Below, in pieces: positions 17,258 through 25,996 of a stretch of DNA of 64,000 nucleotides. The stretch covers positions 62,001 to 126,000 of the forward strand of contig WYBM01000005.1 of NCBI GenBank assembly GCA_011525915.1, written 5' to 3'. Each line of letters starts with the position of its first letter. Within the stretch, counting starts at the first letter, position 1. The DNA comes from Ardenticatenaceae bacterium. GTDB lineage: Bacteria; Chloroflexota; Anaerolineae; Promineifilales; Promineifilaceae. A program made the translations under genes and the position numbers. Below the pieces are notes generated by a model that saw only the letters and a list, made by a program, of their open reading frames with translations, was not told the DNA's origin and did not search any database.

Positions 17258-17440
17258 CCCAGAAATAAAACAAGCCCGTTCATCCCTGAGGACGAAGCAG
17301 GCTTGACTCCGCGGTACCACCTCGATTCGACAGGTTACCATTATGATAGCAACACTGTCGCCCTTTCCTGACAATCATCAGGTCATCGCTATAACGGGCG
17401 CACCCCGTGCCGGTCTACTCATATCACTGTTTGGTACTCA
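17258..17440 (-). promoter_or_regulatory. T-box leader of valS
   Basis: On the minus strand GGTGGTACCGCGG (17311-17323) is the conserved T-box that pairs with the uncharged tRNA acceptor end. Downstream, CAAGCCTGC and a matching CGGGCTTG arm (17271-17305) followed by TTTTATTT form the terminator. Upstream sequence up to about 17440 has the stem-rich look of Stem I; I could not identify the specifier codon. The leader ends about 45 nt before the valS start. Confidence 0.9.
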
Positions 17441-17488
17441 GTGCTCAGTGATTTACTGATTACTGAACACTGGTTACTGAATACCATG
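17430..17488. repeat. Degenerate ACTGA/CAGTA intergenic repeat
   Basis: Runs of GGTACTCAGTGCTCAGTG, TTACTGATTACTGAACACTG and GTTACTGAATACC directly upstream of the T-box. The remaining gap to 17741 shows no gene I can support. Confidence 0.55.
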
Positions 17489-17741
17489 TACTTTCTTCGG
17501 CAGCCATACCAGGCGACCTTCAGTGGGGGAAATCCGTGGAAGCTTTCAACCTATGGCTTCGCCTTTTCTGTCAGTTTCAAGCCATTCGGCCACTATCTGC
17601 TATCTGCCGAACAGCCACCCACCTACTCCTCCTGGAGAATTGGTTTATGCAATTATGCCAGAGATTATAGACAAAAATTGGGGTAGATGGCAATACCTGT
17701 TGGCCGGGTGTGCGGCCATCTGGCCATTTGCGGTCCATCAA

Positions 17742-18029
17742 CTATTCATTGTTATGGTTTCCCAGGTGTTCAGCGGCCATTTCGGGAGAAGGATACTGTT
17801 CATTTAAGTGTGCGTAGACTTCAACACACTTTTTATGGATCAGGATAACCGCCGGAATCCAGCCATGTTGGGGAATTGGGGGGTGAACAGCACCACACAG
17901 TCCACCATTTTTCTGCCGGGGAAATTGCCAAATGACCCAGGTGTAAAGTTCATCATAGGTTAGTTTGGTAGGGCGAGTTTTGTTGAGAGCAATACCAGCA
18001 ACCATCTGTTGTTCGGGAGTGGGGGCCAT
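17742..18029 (-). CDS. Hypothetical protein, 95 aa
   Basis: Unrecognised soluble protein. It begins MAPTPEQQMVAG and contains a Trp- and Cys-bearing middle (YTWVIWQFPRQKNGGLCG), with a His-rich C-terminus. GGAGGGACA directly before the ATG at 18029 supports this start over an upstream in-frame ATG. It stands alone between the T-box region and a HAD hydrolase. Confidence 0.55.
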   Translation of the reverse strand: MAPTPEQQMVAGIALNKTRPTKLTYDELYTWVIWQFPRQKNGGLCGAVHPPIPQHGWIPAVILIHKKCVEVYAHLNEQYPSPEMAAEHLGNHNNE

Positions 18030-18135
18030 TGTCCCTCCTTCATTATGTCCTTGATATGCTTGCAATTATCGGGCAAGCATCACAAACATCATCTTTAGGT
18101 GACGGCCGTTAACGGCTGAGTTATAGCCGGCATCC

Positions 18136-18825
18136 TTATGTTGCCAATAAAGCTTGTACTACAGATTGTGTGTCTGAAAGATTTTCAAAAAGGTGGTCGG
18201 GCTGGTATTTGGCCAGGGTGGTTATGGAGTGCCAACCACTGGCCACAGCTACAGCCGTTGCCCGTCCCGCCCGGGCACACAATATATCGGCAGGTGTGTC
18301 GCCTATGATAACTGTATTGTAACCAGTGAATTCGTATCCGGTCAACTGATTTGCCCGTTCAATACCAATGGTCGGCAGCTGGTTACGGTCCATCGCATCC
18401 GAACCATAGGCCCCCACTTTAAACAACCCGGGATCGACAGCAGCGGCAGCCAGCTTCACCGGGGCAGTCTTTTGAGAATTACCTGTCAGCAAACCAAGCA
18501 CAATGTCTGACCGTTGGGTAAGCACCGCCAACAGTTCAGGAATACCGGGGCAGGCATGCATATCTCGGTGTGGGAATATCTCATGCCCTCTAGCGGCCAT
18601 GAGCTCATAAATCTGGGATAATTTGGGCGTGACTTCTTCCGCTTGCAGGCCTACGGCCGTCAACAAGTCCAAAATAATGCGTGGGTCTGTCTTGCCGCTC
18701 ATATTGTACTCGGCAATGGGGCCAGCCGTGCCAAAAAGCTGTTCTAACGCATACGCCAATGTTTCGCGGCCGGCGCCCTGGCTGCGAATGAGTGTACCAT
18801 CAATATCAAACAGGAGCAGTTTCAT
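18136..18825 (-). CDS. HAD family phosphatase (phosphoglycolate phosphatase-like)
   Basis: Motif I LLFDIDGTLIRS starts at residue 3, motif II is GLLTGNS near 115, motif III is a Lys near 125, and motif IV VIIGDTPADILCARA is near 172. The cap is the helical C1 type typical of Gph-like enzymes. Length is 229 aa. The substrate is unknown. It lies 34 nt downstream of the aldolase gene on the same strand. Confidence 0.9.
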   Translation of the reverse strand: MKLLLFDIDGTLIRSQGAGRETLAYALEQLFGTAGPIAEYNMSGKTDPRIILDLLTAVGLQAEEVTPKLSQIYELMAARGHEIFPHRDMHACPGIPELLAVLTQRSDIVLGLLTGNSQKTAPVKLAAAAVDPGLFKVGAYGSDAMDRNQLPTIGIERANQLTGYEFTGYNTVIIGDTPADILCARAGRATAVAVASGWHSITTLAKYQPDHLFENLSDTQSVVQALLAT

Positions 18826-18859
18826 AGTCAGTTATGGGTGGCCACAAACGGCCGTCGCC

Positions 18860-19822
18860 TCAACATCCTGGTGCATGAGGATGAAGCACAGCTTCCATAC
18901 GGGGCCAGACTGGTTCGTGCGGCATGGGGCGTGGGGGCACGGTTGGGCCCACGGCAATACCCCGTTCCGCCAATATTTGTTTGATAGCCCCAATGCGCGC
19001 CCCGGCCGGCAAACAGGGCAGCAGCCGGTTGATCTGACGCTGGTGATGCCGGGCTTCGACCAGGCTACCAGCCCCAAAAGCATTGGTCAGGGCCACAAAT
19101 GGTTCCGGCACGGCCGTGCTCAGGCCGCTGATCAGCCCGTGGGCGCCCATCGCCAGCGACCCCAGGGCAATAGGTTCATTGCCGGCCAGCACCACCAGGT
19201 GTTCCGGCGCTGCTTCCAGCAAACGGCGGATGATTTGGGCATCGGTACGGCTGGTTTTGATGCCTGCCAGGGAAGGGATGGTGCGGCTCAGGTGGGCCAG
19301 CAGGTCAGGCGAAATGCCATTCACGGCCATTTGCGGAATATCATACACCAGCAGGGGCATATCGGGCGCGGCCGCCGCCAATGCCTGGAAATAGGCAGCC
19401 AGGCCATCATCGCCCAAACTGTAGAAGTACGGGGTAACGGCTACCATGGCGGCTGCGCCCACTTCCGCCGCATGTCGGGCCAGGCTTATGGCTGTATCCA
19501 GCCGGTTGGTGCCGACGTGCAGCAGCACGGGCACACGGCCGTTGGCTGCCGCCATCGTCGCTTCATGCAGGCGCAGGCGTTCGCCCGGTGTGAGCAGCAC
19601 CCCTTCACCGGTAGTGCCCCCCACAAACAGCCCCTTGACCCCGGCGGCAATTAAAAAATCGGCCAGCGAGGGAACAACGGCCGTGTTGACCGTGTAACCA
19701 TCTGCCTGTAACGGCGTGGCCATGGCTGGGGTTACGCCTCCGGCCAGCTTTGACTTTAAAGTTGCTATGTTGGTTTCCAATGCTTCGTACCTTTCCTTAA
19801 GGGGCGGGGCCTCCCACCACAC
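18860..19822 (-). CDS. DapA/NanA family aldolase (dihydrodipicolinate synthase-like)
   Basis: TIM-barrel Schiff-base aldolase. Marks are GGVTPAMATPL, VGGTTGEGVLLTPGER (pyruvate carboxylate site), a YFYSLGDDGL segment with LLVYDIPQMA (catalytic Tyr region) and GIKTSRTD (Schiff-base Lys). It could be DHDPS, N-acetylneuraminate lyase or a KDG aldolase; the neighbours do not decide. The start is uncertain: GTG at 19822, or TTG at 19780, which has AAGGAAAGG upstream. Confidence 0.85.
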   Translation of the reverse strand: MWWEAPPLKERYEALETNIATLKSKLAGGVTPAMATPLQADGYTVNTAVVPSLADFLIAAGVKGLFVGGTTGEGVLLTPGERLRLHEATMAAANGRVPVLLHVGTNRLDTAISLARHAAEVGAAAMVAVTPYFYSLGDDGLAAYFQALAAAAPDMPLLVYDIPQMAVNGISPDLLAHLSRTIPSLAGIKTSRTDAQIIRRLLEAAPEHLVVLAGNEPIALGSLAMGAHGLISGLSTAVPEPFVALTNAFGAGSLVEARHHQRQINRLLPCLPAGARIGAIKQILAERGIAVGPTVPPRPMPHEPVWPRMEAVLHPHAPGC

Positions 19823-19825
19823 CCA

Positions 19826-21154
19826 TCACAAAAACTTAGCCTCGGCCTCTGTCAGCGCCTCTTCAAATATATGCAGACCTTCCTCTACCAGTTCACGCGT
19901 AATATTAAGCGGCGGAATAAAGCGGATCGTGTTGGACCCACAGGGCAGCAGCAGCAGTCCCTCACGGAAAGCAGACTGGATGACATGATTCCGCAGCTCT
20001 ACTGCCCGTTCTTTACTTTCCCGGTCTTTCACAAATTCGGCCGCAACCATCAGGCCACGCCCGCGCACTTCACCAATACTGGGATGGCGCATCTCCATTT
20101 CTGCCAGGGCATCTATCATAAATTGGCCGGTCTTGGCGGCTTGGGCCAGCAGCCCCTCTTCGGCGATCACGTCAAGGGTGGCTGTGGCCGCGGCCACGGC
20201 AATGGGGTTGCCACCAAAGGTGCTGCCATGGGAACCCGGCTTCCAATCCATGACATCTTTGCGGGCAATGATGCCGCCCAGCGGCAGGCCGCTGGCTACG
20301 CCTTTGGCAAAACAGACAACATCTGGTTCCACACCTTCATGTTCTACCGCCCACCATTTCCCGGTACGGCCGATGCCGCTCTGCACCTCATCCACCATCA
20401 GCAAGATACCATAACGGTCACACAGCTCCCGCAAACGGGGCAAAAAGTGGGGCGAAGGCACAATGTACCCGCCCTCACCCTGAATGGGCTCCACCAGGAT
20501 GGCGGCTACGTCATGCGGCGAGATGGTGGTGCGGAAAAGTTGTTCTTCCAGAAAATTAATAACCGCATCGCCGTGCCCTTCGCCTGGCTGCTGCACCAGG
20601 ACGGGCCGGTAGGCGTTGGGGTAAGGCACATGAAACACCTTCACGCCGGCCAGGTAATTGGCCCGCTGCACCGCTTTGCTGGCTGTAAAGGAGAGGGCAC
20701 CCAGGGTACGGCCGTGGAAACCACCCAGGAAACCCACAAACCGGGTACGCCCCGTCTTGTACATGGCCAGTTTGATGGCCGCTTCCACCGCTTCGGTGCC
20801 CGAGTTGCTAAAAAACACCCGCGAATCATCATCAATTGGCGCGATTGCCTGTAGTTTTTCAGCCAGTTCCACGGCATTAGGGTAGTAAAAGTCGCTCAGG
20901 CAAATGTGCCAGAATTTGTCCACCTGGGCTCTGACCGCCTCCACAACTTTGGGGTGGCGATGACCAACGTTTAAGACGCCGATACCGGCCATAAAATCTA
21001 CGTAACGACGGCCGTCAACGTCCCACACCTCAGACCCATCGGCATGGTCTACGACCAGCCCATATTCACGGGTATAGGAAGGTGATAGGGCCACCAGATC
21101 ACGTTCAATAATAGACCGGCCATTTGGCCCGGCTTGCTGCAAATGAAGTTCCAT
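19826..21154 (-). CDS. Class III PLP-dependent aminotransferase (acetylornithine/4-aminobutyrate type)
   Basis: 442-aa fold-type I aminotransferase. Seen are the N-terminal WDVDGRRYVDFMAGIGVLNVGH, the PLP phosphate site FFSNSGTEAVEAAIKLA, GGFHGRTLGAL, the VDEVQSGIGRTGKWW segment, and the catalytic Lys in CFAKGVASGLPLGG. The ATG at 21154 has AGGAG upstream. The stop lies 3 bp from the aldolase's GTG codon, so the two probably form one operon; substrate unknown. Confidence 0.92.
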   Translation of the reverse strand: MELHLQQAGPNGRSIIERDLVALSPSYTREYGLVVDHADGSEVWDVDGRRYVDFMAGIGVLNVGHRHPKVVEAVRAQVDKFWHICLSDFYYPNAVELAEKLQAIAPIDDDSRVFFSNSGTEAVEAAIKLAMYKTGRTRFVGFLGGFHGRTLGALSFTASKAVQRANYLAGVKVFHVPYPNAYRPVLVQQPGEGHGDAVINFLEEQLFRTTISPHDVAAILVEPIQGEGGYIVPSPHFLPRLRELCDRYGILLMVDEVQSGIGRTGKWWAVEHEGVEPDVVCFAKGVASGLPLGGIIARKDVMDWKPGSHGSTFGGNPIAVAAATATLDVIAEEGLLAQAAKTGQFMIDALAEMEMRHPSIGEVRGRGLMVAAEFVKDRESKERAVELRNHVIQSAFREGLLLLPCGSNTIRFIPPLNITRELVEEGLHIFEEALTEAEAKFL

Positions 21155-21244
21155 CAAATTCAACTCCTGTACTAAATGTTGGGGCCGCCGGTGGCAGGTC
21201 GCAAATAACAGAGGGTATTGCCGATACCTGCCATAGGCGACCAG

Positions 21245-21625
21245 CTACTCTGGTTCAATGGTAAAACGTAAAGGATACCCTTCTAATTGGGCGGCAAAAT
21301 GCGCTTTGCCCACCCGTTCCTGTGCTTCTCTCAGGGGCAGCGTACAGACGTAGGCCATGCCGGTGTAGTGGGCAACAAACATGACATGTTCGGCTTGAAG
21401 CGGCAGCAGTTCAAAGATACGCTGCAAAACCATCACCACAAACTCCATAGGTGTTACCTCGTCATTGTGGATGATCACGCGCCACAGGCTTTCTTCTTCC
21501 TGCTCTGCCAGCTGATCCAGGTCAGTTTTATGTTCCCATTCGACGTCTGGTTGGACGGTAAGCACAACTGGCCCACGCCAGAATCGTCTTTTGTCCATCC
21601 TACCGTCAAGTTGCATACGCATCAT
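21245..21625 (-). CDS. clpS: ATP-dependent Clp protease adaptor ClpS
   Basis: Delivers N-degron substrates to ClpAP or ClpCP. The core motif WRVIIHNDEVTPMEFVVMVL is at about residues 48-67, with LREAQERVGKAH nearer the end, as in the family. The 126-aa length includes a somewhat long N-terminal tail. GAGGGAT precedes the ATG pair. Confidence 0.93.
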   Translation of the reverse strand: MMRMQLDGRMDKRRFWRGPVVLTVQPDVEWEHKTDLDQLAEQEEESLWRVIIHNDEVTPMEFVVMVLQRIFELLPLQAEHVMFVAHYTGMAYVCTLPLREAQERVGKAHFAAQLEGYPLRFTIEPE

Positions 21626-21719
21626 ATCCCTCGCTGCCCACCTTGGGTAACCAATTTTATCTTAACATCCAGCACATTCATAACTTGCTGTCTGAGATAA
21701 AAGTCGCCCCCGAGTCTGG

Positions 21720-21760
21720 AAAAAGACCCGGCCTCCTTTATGGAGAGGCCGGGTCTTTTT
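21720..21760. terminator. Bidirectional Rho-independent terminator
   Basis: AAAAAGACCCGGCCTC and GAGGCCGGGTCTTTTT are a perfect 16-bp inverted repeat with a 9-nt loop, with A-run and T-run at the two sides. On the minus strand it ends the BNR protein transcript. Confidence 0.93.
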
Positions 21761-21816
21761 CTATGCGTGACCGCTACGTTTTCCGTAGTGGTGTGACGCC
21801 GTTTGCAGGAAACAGG

Positions 21817-24800
21817 TTATGGCCGGGTAATAACTGGCAGGTACAATGTCTTTATGGATGGCTCCTGCATCATGTGGAACCACCAGACACCCTGGCCATC
21901 TGTGGCCGCATATACCCTGTCTGGCGTTGTAAAGCCCGCGTCTACGGCCCGCACCCGGGTGGGGGTAAAGCCTTGCGACATGCGGGTCCAATGCCCCGAG
22001 TAGTCGGCCGACACCCAAACCCCCTGTCCAATGCTCCCGGCAAAAATATCACCGGTATCACCGGGAACATGATCAACTGAGCGGAAAGAAAGGCCCACCA
22101 GCCCGGCACCCGGTGCTGCTTGCCAGGTGACGCCGCCATCCACACTTCTCGACAGACCGGCCACGGCCGTACCGCCTGTAAAAGCACTCACCCCGGCATT
22201 GGCCGCATACACATGTGTGCCCTGGGCACTGTCTGGTGACGCACTTAAGCCGAACACAATCGTTGACGGCTCACCGCTGGCCAACGTCCAATTCAGGCCA
22301 TTGTCACTGGTATAGTAGATGCCATCGCCATACGTAGCGGCCAACAAACGATTGGTCACGCCTGGCACCCGTTCCAGGTCTAAAATCATATTGATGGTGT
22401 CTTCACCCGCCAGTAAGCCACGTGTCCAGTTCAACCCACCATCACTGCTGCGGTAAATACCGTTCCCCGTTGCAATGACCAGGTTACTGCTGGACCCATC
22501 TGTTGATTCTACATCAAAGATGCTGCGTGCCTGCCAGGTGAATGACAGAAAAGGCAATATCTGCCACGACGCTCCCTGATTGTAACTGACAAAAAGTGCC
22601 CGATTACTGTAAAACGTGCCAGCGTACAAAACTGTGCCGGCGGGGCCCTCCGTGGCTTTCAGGCTGTAGACAAAGGGTAAATCCAGGCCGGCATTGGCCT
22701 GCGACCAGGTGACCCCACCATCGGTGCTTTTAAAAATGCCGGAACCCCAGGTGCTGGCATAGACGATCATGGGGTTGTTGGGGTCTGGCTCTATGTCCAG
22801 AACGTAGCTCTTTTCCATGCCGTTGATTTGCTGGAAAAATGTACTACCACCATTGGTGGTTTTATAGACGCCACCCCGGTAGTATTCAGTGCTTATATTA
22901 GCCTGCTGGGAACCGGCATAGGCAATATTGCTGTTGGTGGGGTGCAGTGCCAGCCCATGATTGCTGAAATCCAGATACGTGGGGTCGGCAATGGTCCAAT
23001 TGGCGCCGCCATTACTGCTCTGCCAGATCCACAAATATCCTGTGGCATAAACGATATTGGCATCGGCCGGGGATATTTCAATATTGTACATGGTGCCTTC
23101 ATTGGAAATGCCGCTGCTGCTTGAATTCCAGGTGACGCCGCCGTCTGTTGTGGCCACCACATAGTGGCCTGCGGTTGTTGCCAGCACATGGTTTGGATCA
23201 TTGGGATCAATGGCAAAGCGGGTCACGGCGCTGGCCACAGAACCACTGCCGGCGGTTAGCGCCCACGTTTGTCCGCCGTCGGCCGAACGGAGGATGCCGC
23301 CGTTTGCTCCCCAGTCCCCGGTGGAAGCGTAAGCAATATTGGGGTTAGAGGGGGCAAAGGCAATGGCCCGCCCGCTGGTGATGGTCGTGGAAGGCATGAT
23401 CAACGGCGCCCAGGCATTACCGCCATCTTCGCTGATGAAAAAACCAAAATTGTCAGAAACGGCCGCAATCAACCGGTTGGGGTTTGTGGGATGAATCGCC
23501 AGATTACGTGTGGGCGCCCACTTAATGGGCTGCGGAGCGGCTGGTACGTCCGGTGCCATCATGATAGAGGGTGAAATTTCCGGCAGTTTTTGTTTATCTA
23601 CCACCCCATGATTGGCGGCAAGATCAAAGGCTTCAGGTGCTGTTTCTAGTAGATCAGAAAGGGGGGCTGACGGGGCCAAAGACTGGCCGCCGGCGTGAAC
23701 CCATTCCATCTCTTCGGCGGGATACTCGGCGGCCTGCGCCGGTACAGGCGAAGGGAGGAGGATCCAGTTTTCGCCGCCATCCGTGCTTCTGTAAATACCA
23801 TCACCCCAGGTTGAAATGTAGAGTGTCTGCACATTGCTGGGGTCAATGATCAGGTTGGTCACTTCCAGGCCACCAAAGGTACCCAGCCCATTTAATTTAG
23901 CGGCCCAGCTGTCACCGCCGTTGGTGCTTTTGTAGACGCCTTCTGACGTCGCTGCGTAAACGGTGCTTGGGTTTTGTGGGTCAATGGTTATTTCATTGAT
24001 AGAGGGCGACGGCCGTTCTGGGCCACGGTAAGACCATTCATCAGCCTCAACCACAGAAACCATAAGGTTTCCGGCATTGCTGCTGCCATAGGCGGCCACT
24101 TCAATATAATATGTCTGGCCGGCCTGGGCCATGAATTTAATTTCACTCTGCTGGTTGGTGCCGCTGGCATTATCGTTACAGGCAATGTTTGTCAGGCTGC
24201 CAGCACTGCCCTGCCAGACGGCCAACATGGTGTTGTAACGGCTGCTTTGGGTGTGCACAACCAGAGGGGTGTTGGTCACGGCCGTGTAATGATACCAGAC
24301 CGTGGCCCCACCAGTATCCTGGGAACCGCATGGATACGTGGGATCATCCCCGGCCACAGTGGCCGCGGCCACGTTGACCGCATCATGATACGGCAGCGCA
24401 GAAACAGGGGCCGCACCAGCGATAAGATCATGGGCCGGTGCAGGAATTGTCGCTGCTTCCATATAGACGGCCAGGGCATCAGTCGGTTCAGAATTCCATA
24501 TGCCTCCTGCTGTCTCCTGTGCATACGCACTGCCTGAGAGACCATGAATGGGGTCCAGGTTGCCTGTTTCCCAAAAGAAAGAATCCTGGTTGCCAAGGGT
24601 GTCGTTAAAAATTTCCAACCAGTAACTACCGGGGGCTAAGGATATGGGCAGGTCAAGTGTGAGTGTATGCTCATACTCATTCACCCCAAAAATAATGACC
24701 CCCGTTTGCATTCTGGTATAAGGTACCTCTTCTTCTAAAGCCACCACGGCGCCAGGCAGGCCGCCGGCATCTTCCCGAAAGATAACGGTAAAATCATCCG

Positions 24801-25932
24801 TGGCATTGGCCACATTGTTGGGGAAATAGCCCCCCCATAGCGTGATTTCTTCAATGGTGGCAAAGCCGCTCAAGGTAAAGTTATCGGCCATCGCTTGCTG
24901 GCCTGCGGCGCAGATGTCACAGTGGGGATCGCTAAAAAGCCCGTTGACCTGATTGGGCGGTTGATCCAGCAAAACGGTACCGGCACTGGGGACCGTGGTC
25001 TGCGTGGCGCCTTCAAACTCACCTAATGGGTTGTCTTGGGCCAACGGCGTGACGGCCCCGGTTGTCAGGTTGACGGTGCCAAACACGTTAGCGCCGCCAC
25101 CTATATACAAGAAAATGTATAGCGTGCCGTCACTATTATCAAAATCCATGCCCTGGGCAAAGTTGGCATTATAACCGGTGGCGCCAATTAACGTGCCGGC
25201 GGCCGTGCCGGGATCAATCTGGTAAATAGAGTCTGTGCCAATATCATGGGCAAACATTTGGCCCTGGGCATTCATGGCAATGGAAATCGGTAACGCTGAA
25301 TTGGTGATATTTCCCACCACCGTGGCCGCGCCGGTGGTGGCGTTGAGCGTATACAACGTCCCCGTTGCTCCATCTGTGCTGGAAGCGTAGATCGTATTGC
25401 TGACCGGATCAATGGCCATGCCCGTCCAGGTATGGCCGGCATTGGGTATGGTGGATCCAATAGCATTAAAGGTGCCGCTGTTTTTGTCAAACGTCCCCAA
25501 CTGCTGTGTGCCATTATTTAAGGCATAAAGAATGGTGCCGGTATTATCATAATCATAAGCGAAAATAGCTTCGGCATTGCTGCTTAACACTGTCTGGCCG
25601 GGAAAGTTATTGAGCGTAAACTCAACAACGTTATTCACATCGGAGCGTATATCGTGGGCAAAACCCATGTCTGTGGGGTCAGAGGGAGCATGTATAACCG
25701 TCGGCGAAGGGCGATCTTTCAGGCAATAATGCGCGTAACCTGGTGGTTCGGCACCCACATAATTGTCGTAGGCCGCACAATCGGCGGCCGAGCTAACCAC
25801 AGGGCCAGGCGATTGGAGCGCCAGGGCATGGGGGTCACGGTTCCCTCCCATTTGAACCATCCCTACCAGCAGAATAAACACTCCCAGGCACACTAAGCGC
25901 CCCAGACGGAAGTGAGATGATTGCTTTTTCAT
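21817..25932 (-). CDS. Large secreted BNR/sialidase-repeat protein, 1371 aa
   Basis: A signal peptide (residues 1-40, hydrophobic core LVCLGVFILLVGMVQMG) shows export. About residues 95-310 form a propeller-like DUF4394-type region (YALNNGTQQLGTF, TIYASSTDGATGTLYTLN). A pre-peptidase-C-like domain follows near 510-650. From about 680 to the end there are many BNR/Asp-box and VPS10-like repeats (STNGGDSW, STDGGENW, SADGGQTW, SVDGGVTW). The role is unknown; such proteins are often extracellular carbohydrate-binding or matrix proteins. It ends near a strong terminator. Confidence 0.82.
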   Translation of the reverse strand: MKKQSSHFRLGRLVCLGVFILLVGMVQMGGNRDPHALALQSPGPVVSSAADCAAYDNYVGAEPPGYAHYCLKDRPSPTVIHAPSDPTDMGFAHDIRSDVNNVVEFTLNNFPGQTVLSSNAEAIFAYDYDNTGTILYALNNGTQQLGTFDKNSGTFNAIGSTIPNAGHTWTGMAIDPVSNTIYASSTDGATGTLYTLNATTGAATVVGNITNSALPISIAMNAQGQMFAHDIGTDSIYQIDPGTAAGTLIGATGYNANFAQGMDFDNSDGTLYIFLYIGGGANVFGTVNLTTGAVTPLAQDNPLGEFEGATQTTVPSAGTVLLDQPPNQVNGLFSDPHCDICAAGQQAMADNFTLSGFATIEEITLWGGYFPNNVANATDDFTVIFREDAGGLPGAVVALEEEVPYTRMQTGVIIFGVNEYEHTLTLDLPISLAPGSYWLEIFNDTLGNQDSFFWETGNLDPIHGLSGSAYAQETAGGIWNSEPTDALAVYMEAATIPAPAHDLIAGAAPVSALPYHDAVNVAAATVAGDDPTYPCGSQDTGGATVWYHYTAVTNTPLVVHTQSSRYNTMLAVWQGSAGSLTNIACNDNASGTNQQSEIKFMAQAGQTYYIEVAAYGSSNAGNLMVSVVEADEWSYRGPERPSPSINEITIDPQNPSTVYAATSEGVYKSTNGGDSWAAKLNGLGTFGGLEVTNLIIDPSNVQTLYISTWGDGIYRSTDGGENWILLPSPVPAQAAEYPAEEMEWVHAGGQSLAPSAPLSDLLETAPEAFDLAANHGVVDKQKLPEISPSIMMAPDVPAAPQPIKWAPTRNLAIHPTNPNRLIAAVSDNFGFFISEDGGNAWAPLIMPSTTITSGRAIAFAPSNPNIAYASTGDWGANGGILRSADGGQTWALTAGSGSVASAVTRFAIDPNDPNHVLATTAGHYVVATTDGGVTWNSSSSGISNEGTMYNIEISPADANIVYATGYLWIWQSSNGGANWTIADPTYLDFSNHGLALHPTNSNIAYAGSQQANISTEYYRGGVYKTTNGGSTFFQQINGMEKSYVLDIEPDPNNPMIVYASTWGSGIFKSTDGGVTWSQANAGLDLPFVYSLKATEGPAGTVLYAGTFYSNRALFVSYNQGASWQILPFLSFTWQARSIFDVESTDGSSSNLVIATGNGIYRSSDGGLNWTRGLLAGEDTINMILDLERVPGVTNRLLAATYGDGIYYTSDNGLNWTLASGEPSTIVFGLSASPDSAQGTHVYAANAGVSAFTGGTAVAGLSRSVDGGVTWQAAPGAGLVGLSFRSVDHVPGDTGDIFAGSIGQGVWVSADYSGHWTRMSQGFTPTRVRAVDAGFTTPDRVYAATDGQGVWWFHMMQEPSIKTLYLPVITRP

Positions 25933-25996
25933 AATGCCTCCTTATTCATACATGCCAGACAAATTAGTAATTTATGCGGCCTTACCATGTTCTGCG

